This document shows, one piece after another, positions 21,052 through 31,822 of a DNA stretch of 36,100 nt; positions within the stretch are counted from its first letter, which is position 1, and each line of letters opens with the position of its first letter. The translations under genes were made by a program, and so were the position numbers. This DNA is from Pelargonium cotyledonis (taxonomy: Eukaryota; Streptophyta; Magnoliopsida; Geraniales; Geraniaceae): contig JAYMTA010000175.1 in assembly GCA_036897625.1 (NCBI GenBank), forward strand, positions 1 through 36,100. The letters are read 5' to 3'. Under the pieces are notes generated by a model, which was not told where the DNA came from, did not search any database, and saw only the letters and a program-made list of their open reading frames with translations.

Positions 21052-21078
21052 GTTACAAACACCACTAATGTTTGTAAC
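21052..21078. repeat. 10-bp perfect hairpin
   Basis: GTTACAAACA (21052-21061) and its reverse complement (21069-21078) flank a 7-base loop. The wider region (20950-21180) has further short GTTACA/TGTAAC words, suggesting a small degenerate foldback repeat. Confidence 0.75.
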
Positions 21079-22689
21079 TATATATGTCATATATAAGTTT
21101 TAACTGGTTTGGTTACAAGTTATCATTGACGTGTGTTGCACATGTATGACATATACACTAATAACATATGAAACAAACATTTCCCTTTCTCAAACTCTAG
21201 ACCTCCCCTAGTTTAGAGATGCAATCAATTATCATTCATAACATCTCTTCGTATTATACATGGACGGATGGACCAAGAGCTCTAAATTTGTCACATTTCA
21301 GTTTGCTACATTGTTTACATATGACATGCGAGTTTTGAGTAAATATGACATGCGAGCTAGTTTTCAAAGTCGAAGGGCACGAATTTTGCCGTTTTACCCC
21401 ATTCTTTGCAAGTCAATCTTAATGTAGTGATAATTTTAGCTCAAAGTAAGCCATACGAAGTGGAACCAACTTATTTATGATTGTGCATTAGAAAAAAGAA
21501 CTTTTTATGGTTGTATGAATTGACTCAATTTAGTGACATTTGTTAAAATTAATTATTTTTTTAGAGATTATTATTAGATGCAAAGAAACAAACTCACAAA
21601 TTCATTGTGTCATCTTAATAAAATTCACTCTTAATAACAAAGTAGTATTAATAAGGAGTTAAAATTTATGCCGCTATACAACTACTCTTAATTTCATAGT
21701 AGCGATAATCTCTTAGGTTTACAAATATCAAATTATGGCCTATCTCGTTAAAACAATGAATTCTTGTTTTAGTAACAAGTTAAAGTATCAGTAGGGTTTG
21801 TAGAGTATTGGCATAGATTTGCATTGATTTTTATTTATTGGTATATGTGTTAGGCAACAAAAGACGGTTGCATGGAATGAGAAGATGGCTTGAAATGTGG
21901 TGATTCAAAAAGAGCCCTCATATCAACATTTGAGTTTGATGTCGAATCAGATGGTAGACCCAACGATGGTGAAGGGCGTTTGACAAATCTATTCACCCAG
22001 CCGTCTTAATTAACTTCACATGCAATTGTTGTCAATTGTTCATGCTCTTTATGTCAAGAGGATTTCAGTGCTTTCAACTTTATTACTCAAGCTAATGGGT
22101 CATGAGTTTCTAAACCAAGCGACTCATGAGTTAGTTAAGTCTTTAGTAAAAAAAATTAAGTCTATAGTCTTTTTGTCATACTTGTTTGAATGAACTTGTC
22201 TTAAAACCTCCAATTTTATATCATATGATTTAAATAAATAAATTATAATTTGTGCGTTAAGTAACAAATTAATAAATGACTTTGTCTCATATGAACTACA
22301 TTTTTTTGGAACGGGTGAAAATACTGTTTAAGTTTCATCATTCTCAACTATTTCGACATTATTTTGGCCGTCTATGATGTAAAAACTAATTAACAGAAAG
22401 TTTTGTCAAATGTGACGTGTACGCTGTATTGAGTTCATATTCGAATTATTTGAGTATGTACATGTAAAAAGACTAAATTGGTGTTTCCACCTAATAAAAA
22501 AATAATCGAAGGGGCATATCTGCAAAAAATCTGCTTTTCAAATTCAAAAGGAAAACATTAAAAAAACAAAGGGTATAACCGTGATTATCCAGACATCCAA
22601 AAAGCACAATCTGAAAACGTAGGCTTTAAGTGAGAGAAACTGAATAGTTGTCCCGTCACACAATACACATCCAATAAATCCATTTTCCC

Positions 22690-23245
22690 CATTTCGTACT
22701 CCAAACCTCACTTAATTCACATTATTGCCATTCTCTCCTCTCTCCCTCACTACTGTGTTTCTTCTCCTAATCTCTCTCGATCTTCACGCTCATCCACGGC
22801 TCTCTCTACATTTTCCCTACACCTTGTGCTTCACTTTCCTACTGCAACTATGGCGGATTTTTCGAGCTCACTCTCACTCTAACTGCTGTCTCTATATCCT
22901 CCAACATTGGCGCTTTCTTCGAGCTGAGGTTCCTCTTTCTCCAGTTTTTTTTTTTTTCTGTAGTCTTTGAGTTCTGGAAATTTTTGTGGCAATTTGAAGA
23001 AAGTAGCGACGAAATGCCTATTCTCTACACTCTGTTTGTGTTTTCGAGCTGGATTTCAGATCTACGGCTTTTGCTAGTTTTGGTCTTGTAGAGTGACATT
23101 TGGACGAAGAGAGTACGGTGCTAGTGTGAAATTAGAATTGTTCTTGCTGGAAACGTGAAGGTTTAGCTTAGCTAGGTTTTCGTTCTTTTTGGTCTGCCAC
23201 TTTTGTCCGTACCCGTGTGTGTTGGAGCATTTTTGGAATTTTGCG
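22690..23245 (+). promoter_or_regulatory. BPP leader with two short upstream ORFs
   Basis: A pyrimidine-rich stretch at about 22725-22850 marks the likely start of the leader. Before the main ATG at 23246 are two complete upstream ORFs. One is 22850-22882 (10 codons, MADFSSSLSL), whose ATG has A at -3 and G at +4, a strong context. The other is 23014-23091 (25 codons). If both lie in the mature leader they would be expected to reduce translation of the main frame. A leader intron could remove them; this is not resolvable from sequence alone. Confidence 0.5.
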
Positions 23246-26200
23246 ATGAATCGCAGTTTTAGGGCACAGGAATCGCAAATGCAAGCTTCGGTGGCGAAGC
23301 AGAGGCAGCAACTGAGGGCTTCGATGATGAAGGAGAAGGAAGAAGATCTCGCATTATTTCTGGAGATGCGGAAGCGCGAGAAGGAACGGAATGATCTTCT
23401 TCTAAATAGTTCGGAAGAGTTTGATGCTCCTTTAGGTAAAAATTTATGTCATTTCTTTGCTAGCATTATTTTTGTTCACTTTTTTATAATGATTCCTCCT
23501 CAATTTTATGCTTAAATTTGCTGCAAAAATAGAAACTAGAACTGAAAGAAATCTAAAAATTGCTCCTAACAAAAGCATTTTTTTCTTCTTCTTAATTATG
23601 CTTCTAGTTAACTGTTTTATGGGTTTGAATTACTTTCAGGACTGATCCTTAGTATTTGCTATGGTATTTATTGTATTTCAGGATCCAATCCCAGCACTTC
23701 ACCTATTTTTAATATTACATCAGCCACTCCTGCGCGAAAAACGGGTGCTGATGATTTTCTCAATTCCGAAAATGATAAAAATGATTATGACTGGTAATGT
23801 GATTGCACCTTTCCCCTTTCATATGTATCATTGAATTTTTAGTTAACATTTACACATATTAGTATCGTTTTCTATTTTAATGGCCTGGATTTGTTGTTCA
23901 CATTAGATCATTTTGCATTTTCTGAGACTAGGAGAGTTATGTCAAGTGTCCTCTTTCGTAACTTTCTGCAAGTTTAGTGTTGCTATGCATTAGAAGTTAT
24001 TTCTTAGTACCTATTGAGGGCATGCCCAAATATGAAAGTAGACAACCTCCCATACAGGTGAAAATGAACATTTATATGCTATCACCCCGAGTGCGACTCT
24101 AATATCTGTAAAGGGTATGCTATATATATCAGAGTAGGATGGTTATGAACTTTTCTTGGGGGATTTTCTTTTACCTTTGTCATCATATTTTCTGGTGAAC
24201 CATTCTACTTCTTGCTAGAGAACCAGGTTCATGATATTGTTTTGTTTATTGAAAGAACCAATGGAATCTTAATGCTCCCTCCATCTTTCAAAAAGAAGAT
24301 GACACTTCATATCTAAAGTTCTTTTGTACCAAGACTATTCTAATTTCCTCACTTATTCAGTATATGTTGAAACTTGAAACCCATATGAAATATATTTCAA
24401 GTGAATGGTAGCTTATAATTAATTGGCTTCTACTTAAGTCCGTTGCTGGCTTTGAAAAAAATGAAGATGGGTCCTGAACTGGGTAAGTTTCCTCTAGTTT
24501 TTATAGGAGATAGCTAGTGTTGAAGTGGAAACAACTGACTGGTTGCCCCAACTTCTGGATTAGTCTAAAATTTCACAGCTTGATAGTATTGCTAAAGCCC
24601 AATTTTCTACGCAAAAGCAAAAGTCTGGTATCTCCTTAAATAACTGGGAAGTTGCCAATTGTTCTTTGATTTGTACAAGAACCAACCATCTAAAGAAGAA
24701 TATTCGTAAGTGTCTGAAACTTTAGACAGCATATCTTTAAGTAAATGCAAACTTTCCTATTGTTTTTTTAATGAGAAAAACCTACCTTCTTGAGATAATC
24801 CAAATAGAATGCCTGAAACTTTAGACACTTCTAAAATTATTATAAAATGCATTGATGACATTTAAGTTGGGGGTGTGGTATGAGCTTTCTGTGCTAGTCC
24901 TGGCGATTTTCCTGAAAGGTACATTGTCATTAAATAAATGCATAGATGATGCTTATATGTAGATTGATGAGTGTCTTCTTCCTTTTCAGGCTTCTAACTC
25001 CTCCCGGTACTCCGCTTTTTCCTTCTTTGGAGTTGGAATCACAAAAGACTGTTATGAGTCAGGTTGGCACTCCAAAGGCTCGTCCGACTGCCCTCAAATC
25101 TAGAGTAAGAGCATTTTCTTCAATTTAACTCTGGATAACAATCATTGTTCCAAAGTGTTTGAGTTTTACTTGTAAATTTTAGAAATCATCATCTGCCCTA
25201 AACTATTGAAATACGACCAGTCTCCGGTTTGGGAAAACCTCAGTCATGTATTACATATATTGGCTATTTAATGTGGGATTTGTACATGCTTTACAGGATG
25301 AGAAAGAAGGACGAAACAAAAAAGATTCTGTTAGGATTTTCCATATGAACTAATATTTTCTCAACAAGGGAGAAATTCTTGAGGATTATAATTTAGTATA
25401 TTCATCCAGCTGAATAATAACCCATTCTTTACTGTTGCATTTTTGTTGCCTTAATAGTTATCAAACCCCCAGCCAGAGCCTACAGTAAGGAGCAGCTTAT
25501 CATCTAGACAACCAGCTTCCTCCCCTGGGTTGAACTCTTCAAGTGTCGGGGCTCGAAGGCCCTCATCATCTGGAGGTCCTGGATCAAGACCTTCAACTCC
25601 AACTGGTCGTCCTACATTGACTGCAGCATCTAAGCCGTCAAGACCTTCAACACCTACTTCCCGGGCTACCTTGCCTTCAACCAGGTCTACCTTACCTTCA
25701 ACTAGGTCCACAGTCTCTGGAACTAAGCCCACGGCTTCTGCAACTAAGCCCACAGCTACTGCAACTAAGCCCGCAGCTTCTGCTACTAAGTCCTCCATTC
25801 CTTCAAGATCCTCTACACCTTTATCTAGGTCTACCGCAAGGTCTTCTACACCAACTAGCAGACCCTCTTTACCTCCATCCAAAGCCACATCAAGGTCAGC
25901 AACACCAACTCGCCGAGCATCCACACCATCAATTTCTCCCAGTGTTACCGGTCCTCCAGTTAAGTCTTCTTCAGTTACTAAGCCAGCTCCTGCAGCATCA
26001 AGGAATCCAGTGCCATCACGTGGCACCTCTCCAACCGTGAAATCCAGGCCATGGAAGCCTTCAGAGATGCCTGGCTTCTCACTTGATACGCCACCAAATT
26101 TAAGGACATCAGCACCTGAAAGGCCACTTTCAGCCACAAGAGGTAGGCCTGGAGCTCCCAGTCCTCGATCTTCATCTGTAGAGCCGGGTCCTACTACAAG

Positions 26201-27032
26201 GCCAAGGCGGCAATCATGCTCTCCATCACGAGGACGGCCCCCAAATGGCATGTTACATCCCAGTGGCAGTTCTGTTCCTGCATTTAGTCGAGGGCATTTA
26301 AAAGTGAATGACAATATGAGCCCTGTTTTATATGGAACAAAAATGGTTGAAAGAGTAATAAATATGCGGAAGCTGATACCACCTAAACAAGACGATAAAC
26401 ATTCTCCTCACGGCAATCTATCAGCAAAATCTTCATCTCCAGACAGCATGGGCTTTGGAAGAACACTCTCAAAGAAATCTTTGGATATGGCTATACGGCA
26501 TATGGTACGTATCTTCAAAATTCTTTGCAGATAATTATTTTACTGTAACAGCAAACCTGTTTATCCTCGTTCCATTCATACGAGTAGTGTATTGTTACTT
26601 TGTATCTAATTTTCAATTCGACCCTCTTTTGACCAGGACATAAGGAAAACTATTCCTGGTAATCTACGACCATTGATGACAAATATTCCCGCGTCATCTA
26701 TGTATAGTGTGAGATCAGGGCCTGCACGAAGCAGAACAATTAGTGTTTCAGACTCTCCCCTTGCAACTAGCAGTAATGCTAGTTCTGAAATGAGTGTCAA
26801 TAATAATGGGCTGTGTTACGACGGGAGTGAAGTAGAAGACGATATAGGCAGTGATAGAGCTGGCGGTAGATCTCCTGGTAGCCTGCGTGGCAGGTAACAG
26901 CTAGGTTTACAATCATGAGATTTAAACTGCATTTCTAATCAACCTCATATATTTTACTCTGCGTTATTTACCAGCAGGGCATCTGAACGAACCAGATTTG
27001 AGAAAGAACTGACAGAAGGCTTCTATGATTGA
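23246..27032 (+). CDS. BPP1: BPP-type basic Ser/Pro-rich microtubule-associated protein
   Basis: Related to Arabidopsis BASIC PROLINE-RICH PROTEIN1 and its paralogues (often annotated as FLO11-like), which bind cortical microtubules. Exons: 23246-23435, 23682-23793, 24990-25104, 25458-26504, 26637-26893, 26975-27032. They join in frame to 592 residues (591 with the alternative acceptor). Layout: a charged Glu/Lys/Arg-rich, probably helical N-terminus (10-55), the conserved motif DYDWLLTPPGTPLFPSLE (about 97-114), and a long disordered basic region rich in Ser, Thr, Pro, Arg and Lys (140-490). That region holds six heptad repeats (210-251). The conserved end is SERTRFEKELTEGFYD. Splice sites are GT-AG; the last acceptor is a CAGCAG pair. 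The amino-acid bias produces a long antisense open frame that should not be annotated. Confidence 0.88.
24272..24470. mobile_element. Possible degenerate Stowaway-like MITE in BPP intron 2
   Basis: The left end CTCCCTCCATC, followed by an AAAAAGAAGATGACACTT stretch, strongly resembles a Stowaway terminus. The right end is only suggested by GAAGATGGG near 24463-24471, whose reverse complement begins CCCATCTTC. The terminal repeats are poorly conserved and the TA duplication is not clear. Confidence 0.4.
25668..25793 (+). repeat. Six-copy 21-bp tandem repeat coding heptads in BPP
   Basis: Six consecutive 21-base units in the reading frame, encoding heptads such as TLPSTRS, TASATKP and TATATKP (consensus T/A-x-x-x-T-K/R-P/S). 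The three middle units are near-identical in DNA, indicating recent expansion by slippage or unequal exchange. Each unit adds one positive charge. Confidence 0.9.
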
Positions 27033-27750
27033 TGTAAAGTTTAAGCTAGATTATTATGTTATTGACTAGGCGGCTTTTTTATTGTTAGGGTTAGTCGTCA
27101 TGCTTCTTTTCGGCACACCATTAGTTGTGTTCTAGCACTAATAGGTTGGTTGTACACTTGTTGTGAACCTCTTGGCATTTCTTTGGTTTCTCGTCTGCTG
27201 TTCACAATTGTGAGGATCTCCGACTCATTTAATGTGTTGATCTTATGACAGAAAGGTCAGGTATGCTCAAATCTGAGCTGAGGCAGTTCTAGAGTGCTAC
27301 TTTTATTACCTCTTTAGACTAAAGTGTGTGCTGGGAGTCAAAACTAAATTCTCTTATACTGTAAATACTAGCCCCGGGTTTGGTTCAGAACTGTCTTTAC
27401 AAACTAAATTTCAAGCTGCCTCGTGTCTTACGAGGATGCTCAAGTGGAATACTGTTGTACACGCAGGATGCACTTTCAGCCATTCGGCAAATTTTTATAT
27501 CTATGCTTGTGCGGGCTCTGGGTCTTAACTACAAACAAAAATAACCAAAAATGAAAGACTTTTGAAACATTGCATATAAGTTCCGGTAAGCCATCCGACA
27601 CAGCCGGAATGGTAGATAGTCAACATAGATATATATATAAACCAACACAGACAATGATCTAAAAGTGCTCACAAGTCTGCAACAAAATATCCTCCAGGCT
27701 ACTTCATTTAATCCTCTTAATATATAAATAAATGTACTACGAGACAGCAA
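27033..27750. other. Convergent 3' flanks of BPP and clathrin light chain
   Basis: The BPP stop codon (ends 27032, plus) and the clathrin light chain stop codon (27751, minus) face each other over 718 bases, which should contain both 3' untranslated regions. No other gene is seen; the open frame at 27328-27528 has no domain. Confidence 0.65.
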
Positions 27751-30700
27751 TCAAGCAGCTGCCACTACCTCAGGTTGGGCAACAACTGGTGCAGGAGGAG
27801 GTACATTAGAAGAAGCAGTTTTAGCATCATTGGCTGAGGCAGGTGGTGCTTGTGGAGGAGGTATAAACTTGAGGTGGTCCGGTGTCATGTGCTTCAGCTT
27901 CAAAAGTATCTGCCTCATCCTTGAGAGGTCAGTTGGCTTCCCAGGCTTAGGACCATGGACCACCACCACAGATGGCTTCTTCTCCTGATCCTTCTTCCCT
28001 CTCTTCTTTTCTATGACCGCCACTTCATTTGGAATAAGCTCCGCAATTGACTTCCAGTAGTTCTTATCAGCTTCGGCATGGAACTTTTCTAGGCTGGCCA
28101 CAAATAACTGCACAAAGAAAATATATAACATGTTATCGCTCTCATCTTAACAAGTACATACATTTGCTGTTTATACATCAACTGGGTGAATGTGCAAAAC
28201 ATGAAGACTGAATTGCCCGTTAAGTTTTATCAAAAGATAAACTTCAGGAAACTAGATAATGGATTGAATAGTTTATGGATCAATGAAGATTAACAGAAAA
28301 GTTGGGGGATCAAGTGTGATATGCGTGCATAGTTGATCATTTGAAACTTACCCCAATCGAGAGAATACATCGCAGGACACCTAACTTGCAAATTGAACAC
28401 TCTTGAGGGTCCGAGCCATATATTTTAAAAACAAAATGAGATGTGGTACCAATTGAGAAAAAACATTGCAGGACACTTTTCTTGCAATTAAACACTCTTG
28501 AAGATCCGAGCCATATATTTTAAAAACATAATGAGATGTGGTCCTTGCAGTCAAAGCGACATCTAAAATATTTTTAAAATAAGTTGGAAGCCGTTTGCAG
28601 TAAAATATGATGACATTCTACTAATTTTATTCAACCAAAACTAAAGATAATTTAAAACTAAAAGGGCAGGCAATTCCTGAACTCAAAATTATTCACACCA
28701 TGCAATTAATTGGTATCACGAAGGCTATGGATATCCTGAGATCACCGGGTCACGTGCAAACTTTAACACTGTAGCATATGTTTTATAAACCTATGATGCA
28801 ATTAATTGACAGATATATTTTAATAAATCTCTTAACCATATGATCATTTTCCTCTCAGGTTAAATGTTATAGGCAAAATAAGATCGCACTAAACAGCTAT
28901 AACTCACCTTTTCCTTTTCCCTGTTAGTAGCTTTGTTGCTTTCACAAGCAATTGTCCTCTTCCTATAGAATTCAACTTTGTATTCATCAGCTTCATCAAT
29001 TATTTGGCTCAGCATCTCCTTTTCTTGCTTCTCCTTTTCTTCCATTCGAATTGCATTCTGCCTGGGTGTTCCAACAGCATCAGAGAATTTGACAACTAAT
29101 CAAGAACTACATACTGTTTCATGATATAAGCTCAAAACTAAAGAAGGTGATTGTGTGACAGGATCATGTAACTTGCCGACAGTAAATGTCAAACCCCAAG
29201 TGTACAACAAATACCCAGCAATATAAACACAAATCAAACTGGAAGGGTTAACTCATACTATAATGGAATATTTGCTTCTCTATTACGAAAACATATCAAA
29301 CTGGATATCTTTGTTATATATTTTCTCTTCCCTAGTCTTTTTGTCTTGCCAAAGTGGATAGTTTTCCCCTATGGTTGCACATGTCCAAACCAAATTAGAC
29401 AGATATAGCCCAACCTTGGTTGAATGGTTTATCCTAATTCCTAACCTTCATTGTGTCACCACCCATTCACACATTTCATTTCTACTGCACCATCTTATGA
29501 ATTTGGAGTCTTTTGGGAACCCAACACTCAATGCCATACTCTTCAAGTTTGAAGGAGCACATAAACACCCCAAAGCAATTCTCCTTATCATCCATCCGCC
29601 TAATTTATTTTGAATGTCCTCTTCAACATCCAATCATTTTTGAAGTTTATTAAAGGAAATGAAAGTAATCGTTTTTAGATACTTAGTGACCCTCAAACCC
29701 TACTGGACAGAAAATCCATCCGCACCATCCTTACTAAAGTCACACTCAATGCATCCAACCAATCTTAGCCCTACAGAGACCAAACCCCACAAATTCTAAG
29801 GCTTGCTTCCGCTAATCCAACTAGATGCTAACAAAAACCCTACTCTTGTCAACCAAGACATCTGCCAAGATCATGCAGCAATGAACCGATAGGCAAACTA
29901 GAGAGCATGCACAGTATGAATGACTATTTGTTGTCCAATAAAACTACAGAAACTTGAATAAAACAAGATAATATATTCACAGCAAGTCTTCCACTAGGGA
30001 TTTTAATCGAAATATACCGATCTAAATTGATTAGAGCATTTACTAGCAGAATTAACTTGACTAGGATCCAAAGAAAAGTTTTTTGCATGATTGAAGTGAA
30101 GACATTGATATCAGAATTGAAAATCAAAGAAGAAGAAGAAGATTCAATTAACTATTCACTTTAAATACAAGTAAAATGTAGGTGCTCTACTAGACATGTG
30201 GAACTAAAACCGCCACCAGCCATAAAAACAATTAACACACCACACCTAAGGAATTTTTAGTGAATGATCAAAGTAGTGACAGTTAATTAGTGGCCATGTT
30301 TGAAGCACAGAAGAAAATATAAATCACTATAGTTGCTCACAGAACTAGAATGCAAGTGAAGCAAAACAACTGAGAAACCAAAGGTGGGCAGTTTATCATA
30401 TCATACAAAGTCAATATAAACTGGCCATCAAAAATTCATTTTTATAGTTTTTTACCCAATCTTTTCATCATATTTGGCTTGTGTAACAATATCAACAAGT
30501 ACGGTAAAATTGTACATAAACAACAAACGAGACGTTCCAGATTGTGTTGAAAATTAAAGACACAACAACATAAACGATTGAAGTCAGGATTCATTTTCCC
30601 TCTATTACGTAGATTTTCACAGCAATCAAACAGCGTCCAAACTAAGAAATCAGCCAGACAGACATGCATACACACAAATTCCAGCACTCAAGTAAACAAA

Positions 30701-31064
30701 CTCACCTCCTCCATTCTCTGAGGGCAAAACATTCCTCACGCTGCATTTCCCCCATTTCCGGCAGAATCGGGCCATCCACACCACCGTACCCTCCATCTAA
30801 CCCCTTTCCGTTCTCTTCCGGCAAGAATCCCCCATCAGAGCCGTAGATCAGAGGAGAAGACGGAGCCTCCGAAGCTTGATGCGACACAAAGACGTCGTCG
30901 CCGGCAGTGTAGGAGGAATTGTTGTAGATAGGCGAGTCAGTGACTGAATCGGAATCGGCAGGGGGGGGGGGACAAACCCGGGGGGCGGGGCCCGAATTAT
31001 AGCCTACGAAGGCGTCGCCGGCGGCAGGAACTGTATCGTCGCCGGATTCGGTGAACGATGACAT
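27751..31064 (-). CDS. CLC: Clathrin light chain
   Basis: Regulatory subunit of the clathrin triskelion at plasma membrane and trans-Golgi coated vesicles. Minus-strand exons: 31064-30706, 29061-28908, 28107-27751, with GT-AG borders, joining to 289 residues (Arabidopsis family about 258-338). The N-terminus (1-100) is acidic, Gly/Ser/Pro-rich and disordered. The plant hallmark [11 protein letters not shown] leads to the charged helical heavy-chain-binding region at about 105-200 ([21 protein letters not shown], with the last residues continuing across the exon 1/2 join; then [38 protein letters not shown]). Then come the conserved [21 protein letters not shown] and a Pro/Ala-rich end. Exon 1 contains an 11-base C run (G on the plus strand) coding PPP; the upstream and downstream frames agree only at that length. 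Arabidopsis paralogue assignment is not attempted. Confidence 0.93.
28353..28544. repeat. Two-copy 96-bp tandem duplication in clathrin light chain intron 2
   Basis: Unit 1 is 28353-28448 and unit 2 is 28449-28544. They share long exact words, such as TCCGAGCCATATATTTTAAA and ATGAGATGTGGT, with scattered differences, so the duplication is not brand new. Confidence 0.85.
29371..29640 (-). mobile_element. Possible RTE-type LINE fragment in clathrin light chain intron 1
   Basis: Within the 1,644-base first intron, the minus-strand translation around 29633-29530 reads [15 protein letters not shown] and onwards. This resembles the DEDV-H-I--GW-KWR stretch near the end of RTE-class LINE reverse transcriptases. 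The similarity is from memory and weak, frames are broken, and the piece may only be part of a dispersed repeat. Confidence 0.3.
30961..30971. repeat. 11-base G homopolymer in clathrin light chain exon 1
   Basis: Eleven G on the plus strand (C on the coding strand), followed after 8 bases by GGGGGG-C-GGGG. It lies inside coding sequence about 31 codons after the start. The run is slippage-prone, and the cluster has G-quadruplex potential on the plus strand. Confidence 0.9.
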
Positions 31065-31393
31065 GGCGGTGTACGGACACGATTAAAACCTCCGCTGAGC
31101 GAAACGAAATACGCGTGACTGTTGTGTTCTGTTGCGAGTAGTACGAGGCTGTTTGTTTTGTGCTTCACTGTTTGTATTTATATTTAAATGGGTTTTTAGT
31201 TTTTAATAGCAACGACGCAACTACTTGGGCCTTAACAACTGCTAGATTCGGCCCAATTTATAGGCCCAGTCAGTTCAATTCTGAGCTACAAAAAGAGACG
31301 AAAGTGAAATCAAAATACGATTCTGCCATTCTGGTTCTGTTTGGCACAAATGTTCACGACGATCTGGAAGAAAAATAAACGGCAAACCAAAAC
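31065..31393. promoter_or_regulatory. Bidirectional promoter between clathrin light chain and PH1
   Basis: Only 329 bases separate the two divergent start codons. Three site II motifs (TGGGCC at 31226-31231; GGCCCA at 31250-31255 and 31263-31268) lie near the middle. A TATAAATA box for the minus-strand gene occupies 31182-31175, so its leader should be roughly 80 bases. No TATA box is clear on the PH1 side. Shared TCP-type control of both genes is an inference. Confidence 0.65.
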
Positions 31394-31822
31394 ATGGCGA
31401 ACTTCTGGCGAGCAGCGACGGGCTTGAGTAAGGTCAGCGACTACGACAGCGTTGAGTTCTGGTCGGAACCGGAGCGGACCGGGTGGCTCACCAAGCAAGG
31501 CGAGTACATCAAGACCTGGCGCCGCCGCTGGTTCGTTCTCAAGCGAGGCAAGCTGTTCTGGTTCAAGGACAGCGCCGTCACTCGCTCCTCCAGGCCGCGC
31601 GGCGTCATACCCGTCGCGTCGTGTCTCACCGTCAAGGGAGCTGAGGACGTCCTCAACAAGCAGTGCGCTTTCGAATTGTCCACCCGCACCGAGACCATGT
31701 ATTTCATCGCCGATTCCGAGAAGGAGAAGGAGGACTGGATCAACTCCATCGGACGGTCCATGGTGCAGCAATCAAGATCCGTCACCGATTCCGAGATAGT
31801 AGATTACGATAGCAAGCGATGA
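31394..31822 (+). CDS. PH1: PH1-like pleckstrin homology domain protein
   Basis: A 142-residue protein in one exon, almost entirely a PH domain (about 28-125), matching the size of Arabidopsis AtPH1 (about 145 residues). AtPH1 binds phosphatidylinositol 3-phosphate at late endosomes. The first PH strand shows TGWLTKQGEYIKTWRRRWFVL, with basic residues K34, K40 and R43-R45 suited to phosphoinositide head groups. The invariant C-terminal helix Trp is W115 (KEDWINSI). The N-terminus MANFWRAATG and tail VDYDSKR are typical of plant PH1. The gene starts 329 bases from the divergent clathrin light chain gene; both products act on endomembrane traffic, although co-regulation is not shown. Confidence 0.92.
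   Translation: MANFWRAATGLSKVSDYDSVEFWSEPERTGWLTKQGEYIKTWRRRWFVLKRGKLFWFKDSAVTRSSRPRGVIPVASCLTVKGAEDVLNKQCAFELSTRTETMYFIADSEKEKEDWINSIGRSMVQQSRSVTDSEIVDYDSKR

Larger units (their letters stand above)
20336..22690. other. Gene-poor AT-rich DNA
   Basis: About 2.35 kb with no gene seen. It holds a CAAAAA-type simple repeat (20881-20919), a perfect hairpin at 21052-21078, and a less AT-rich stretch near 21850-22010 without a domain. The right end leads into the BPP promoter. Confidence 0.55.

Noticed and set aside
25451-26314. Long antisense open frame (287 codons) opposite BPP exon 4
   Set aside because: It is a product of the Ser/Thr/Pro-rich codon bias of the sense gene. Its Gly/Val/Glu/Asp-rich sequence matches no family, and the sense frame has clean splice sites and conserved ends.
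31310-31799. Antisense and second-frame open frames over the PH1 exon
   Set aside because: Shadows of a GC-rich coding exon; low-complexity translations with no domain.
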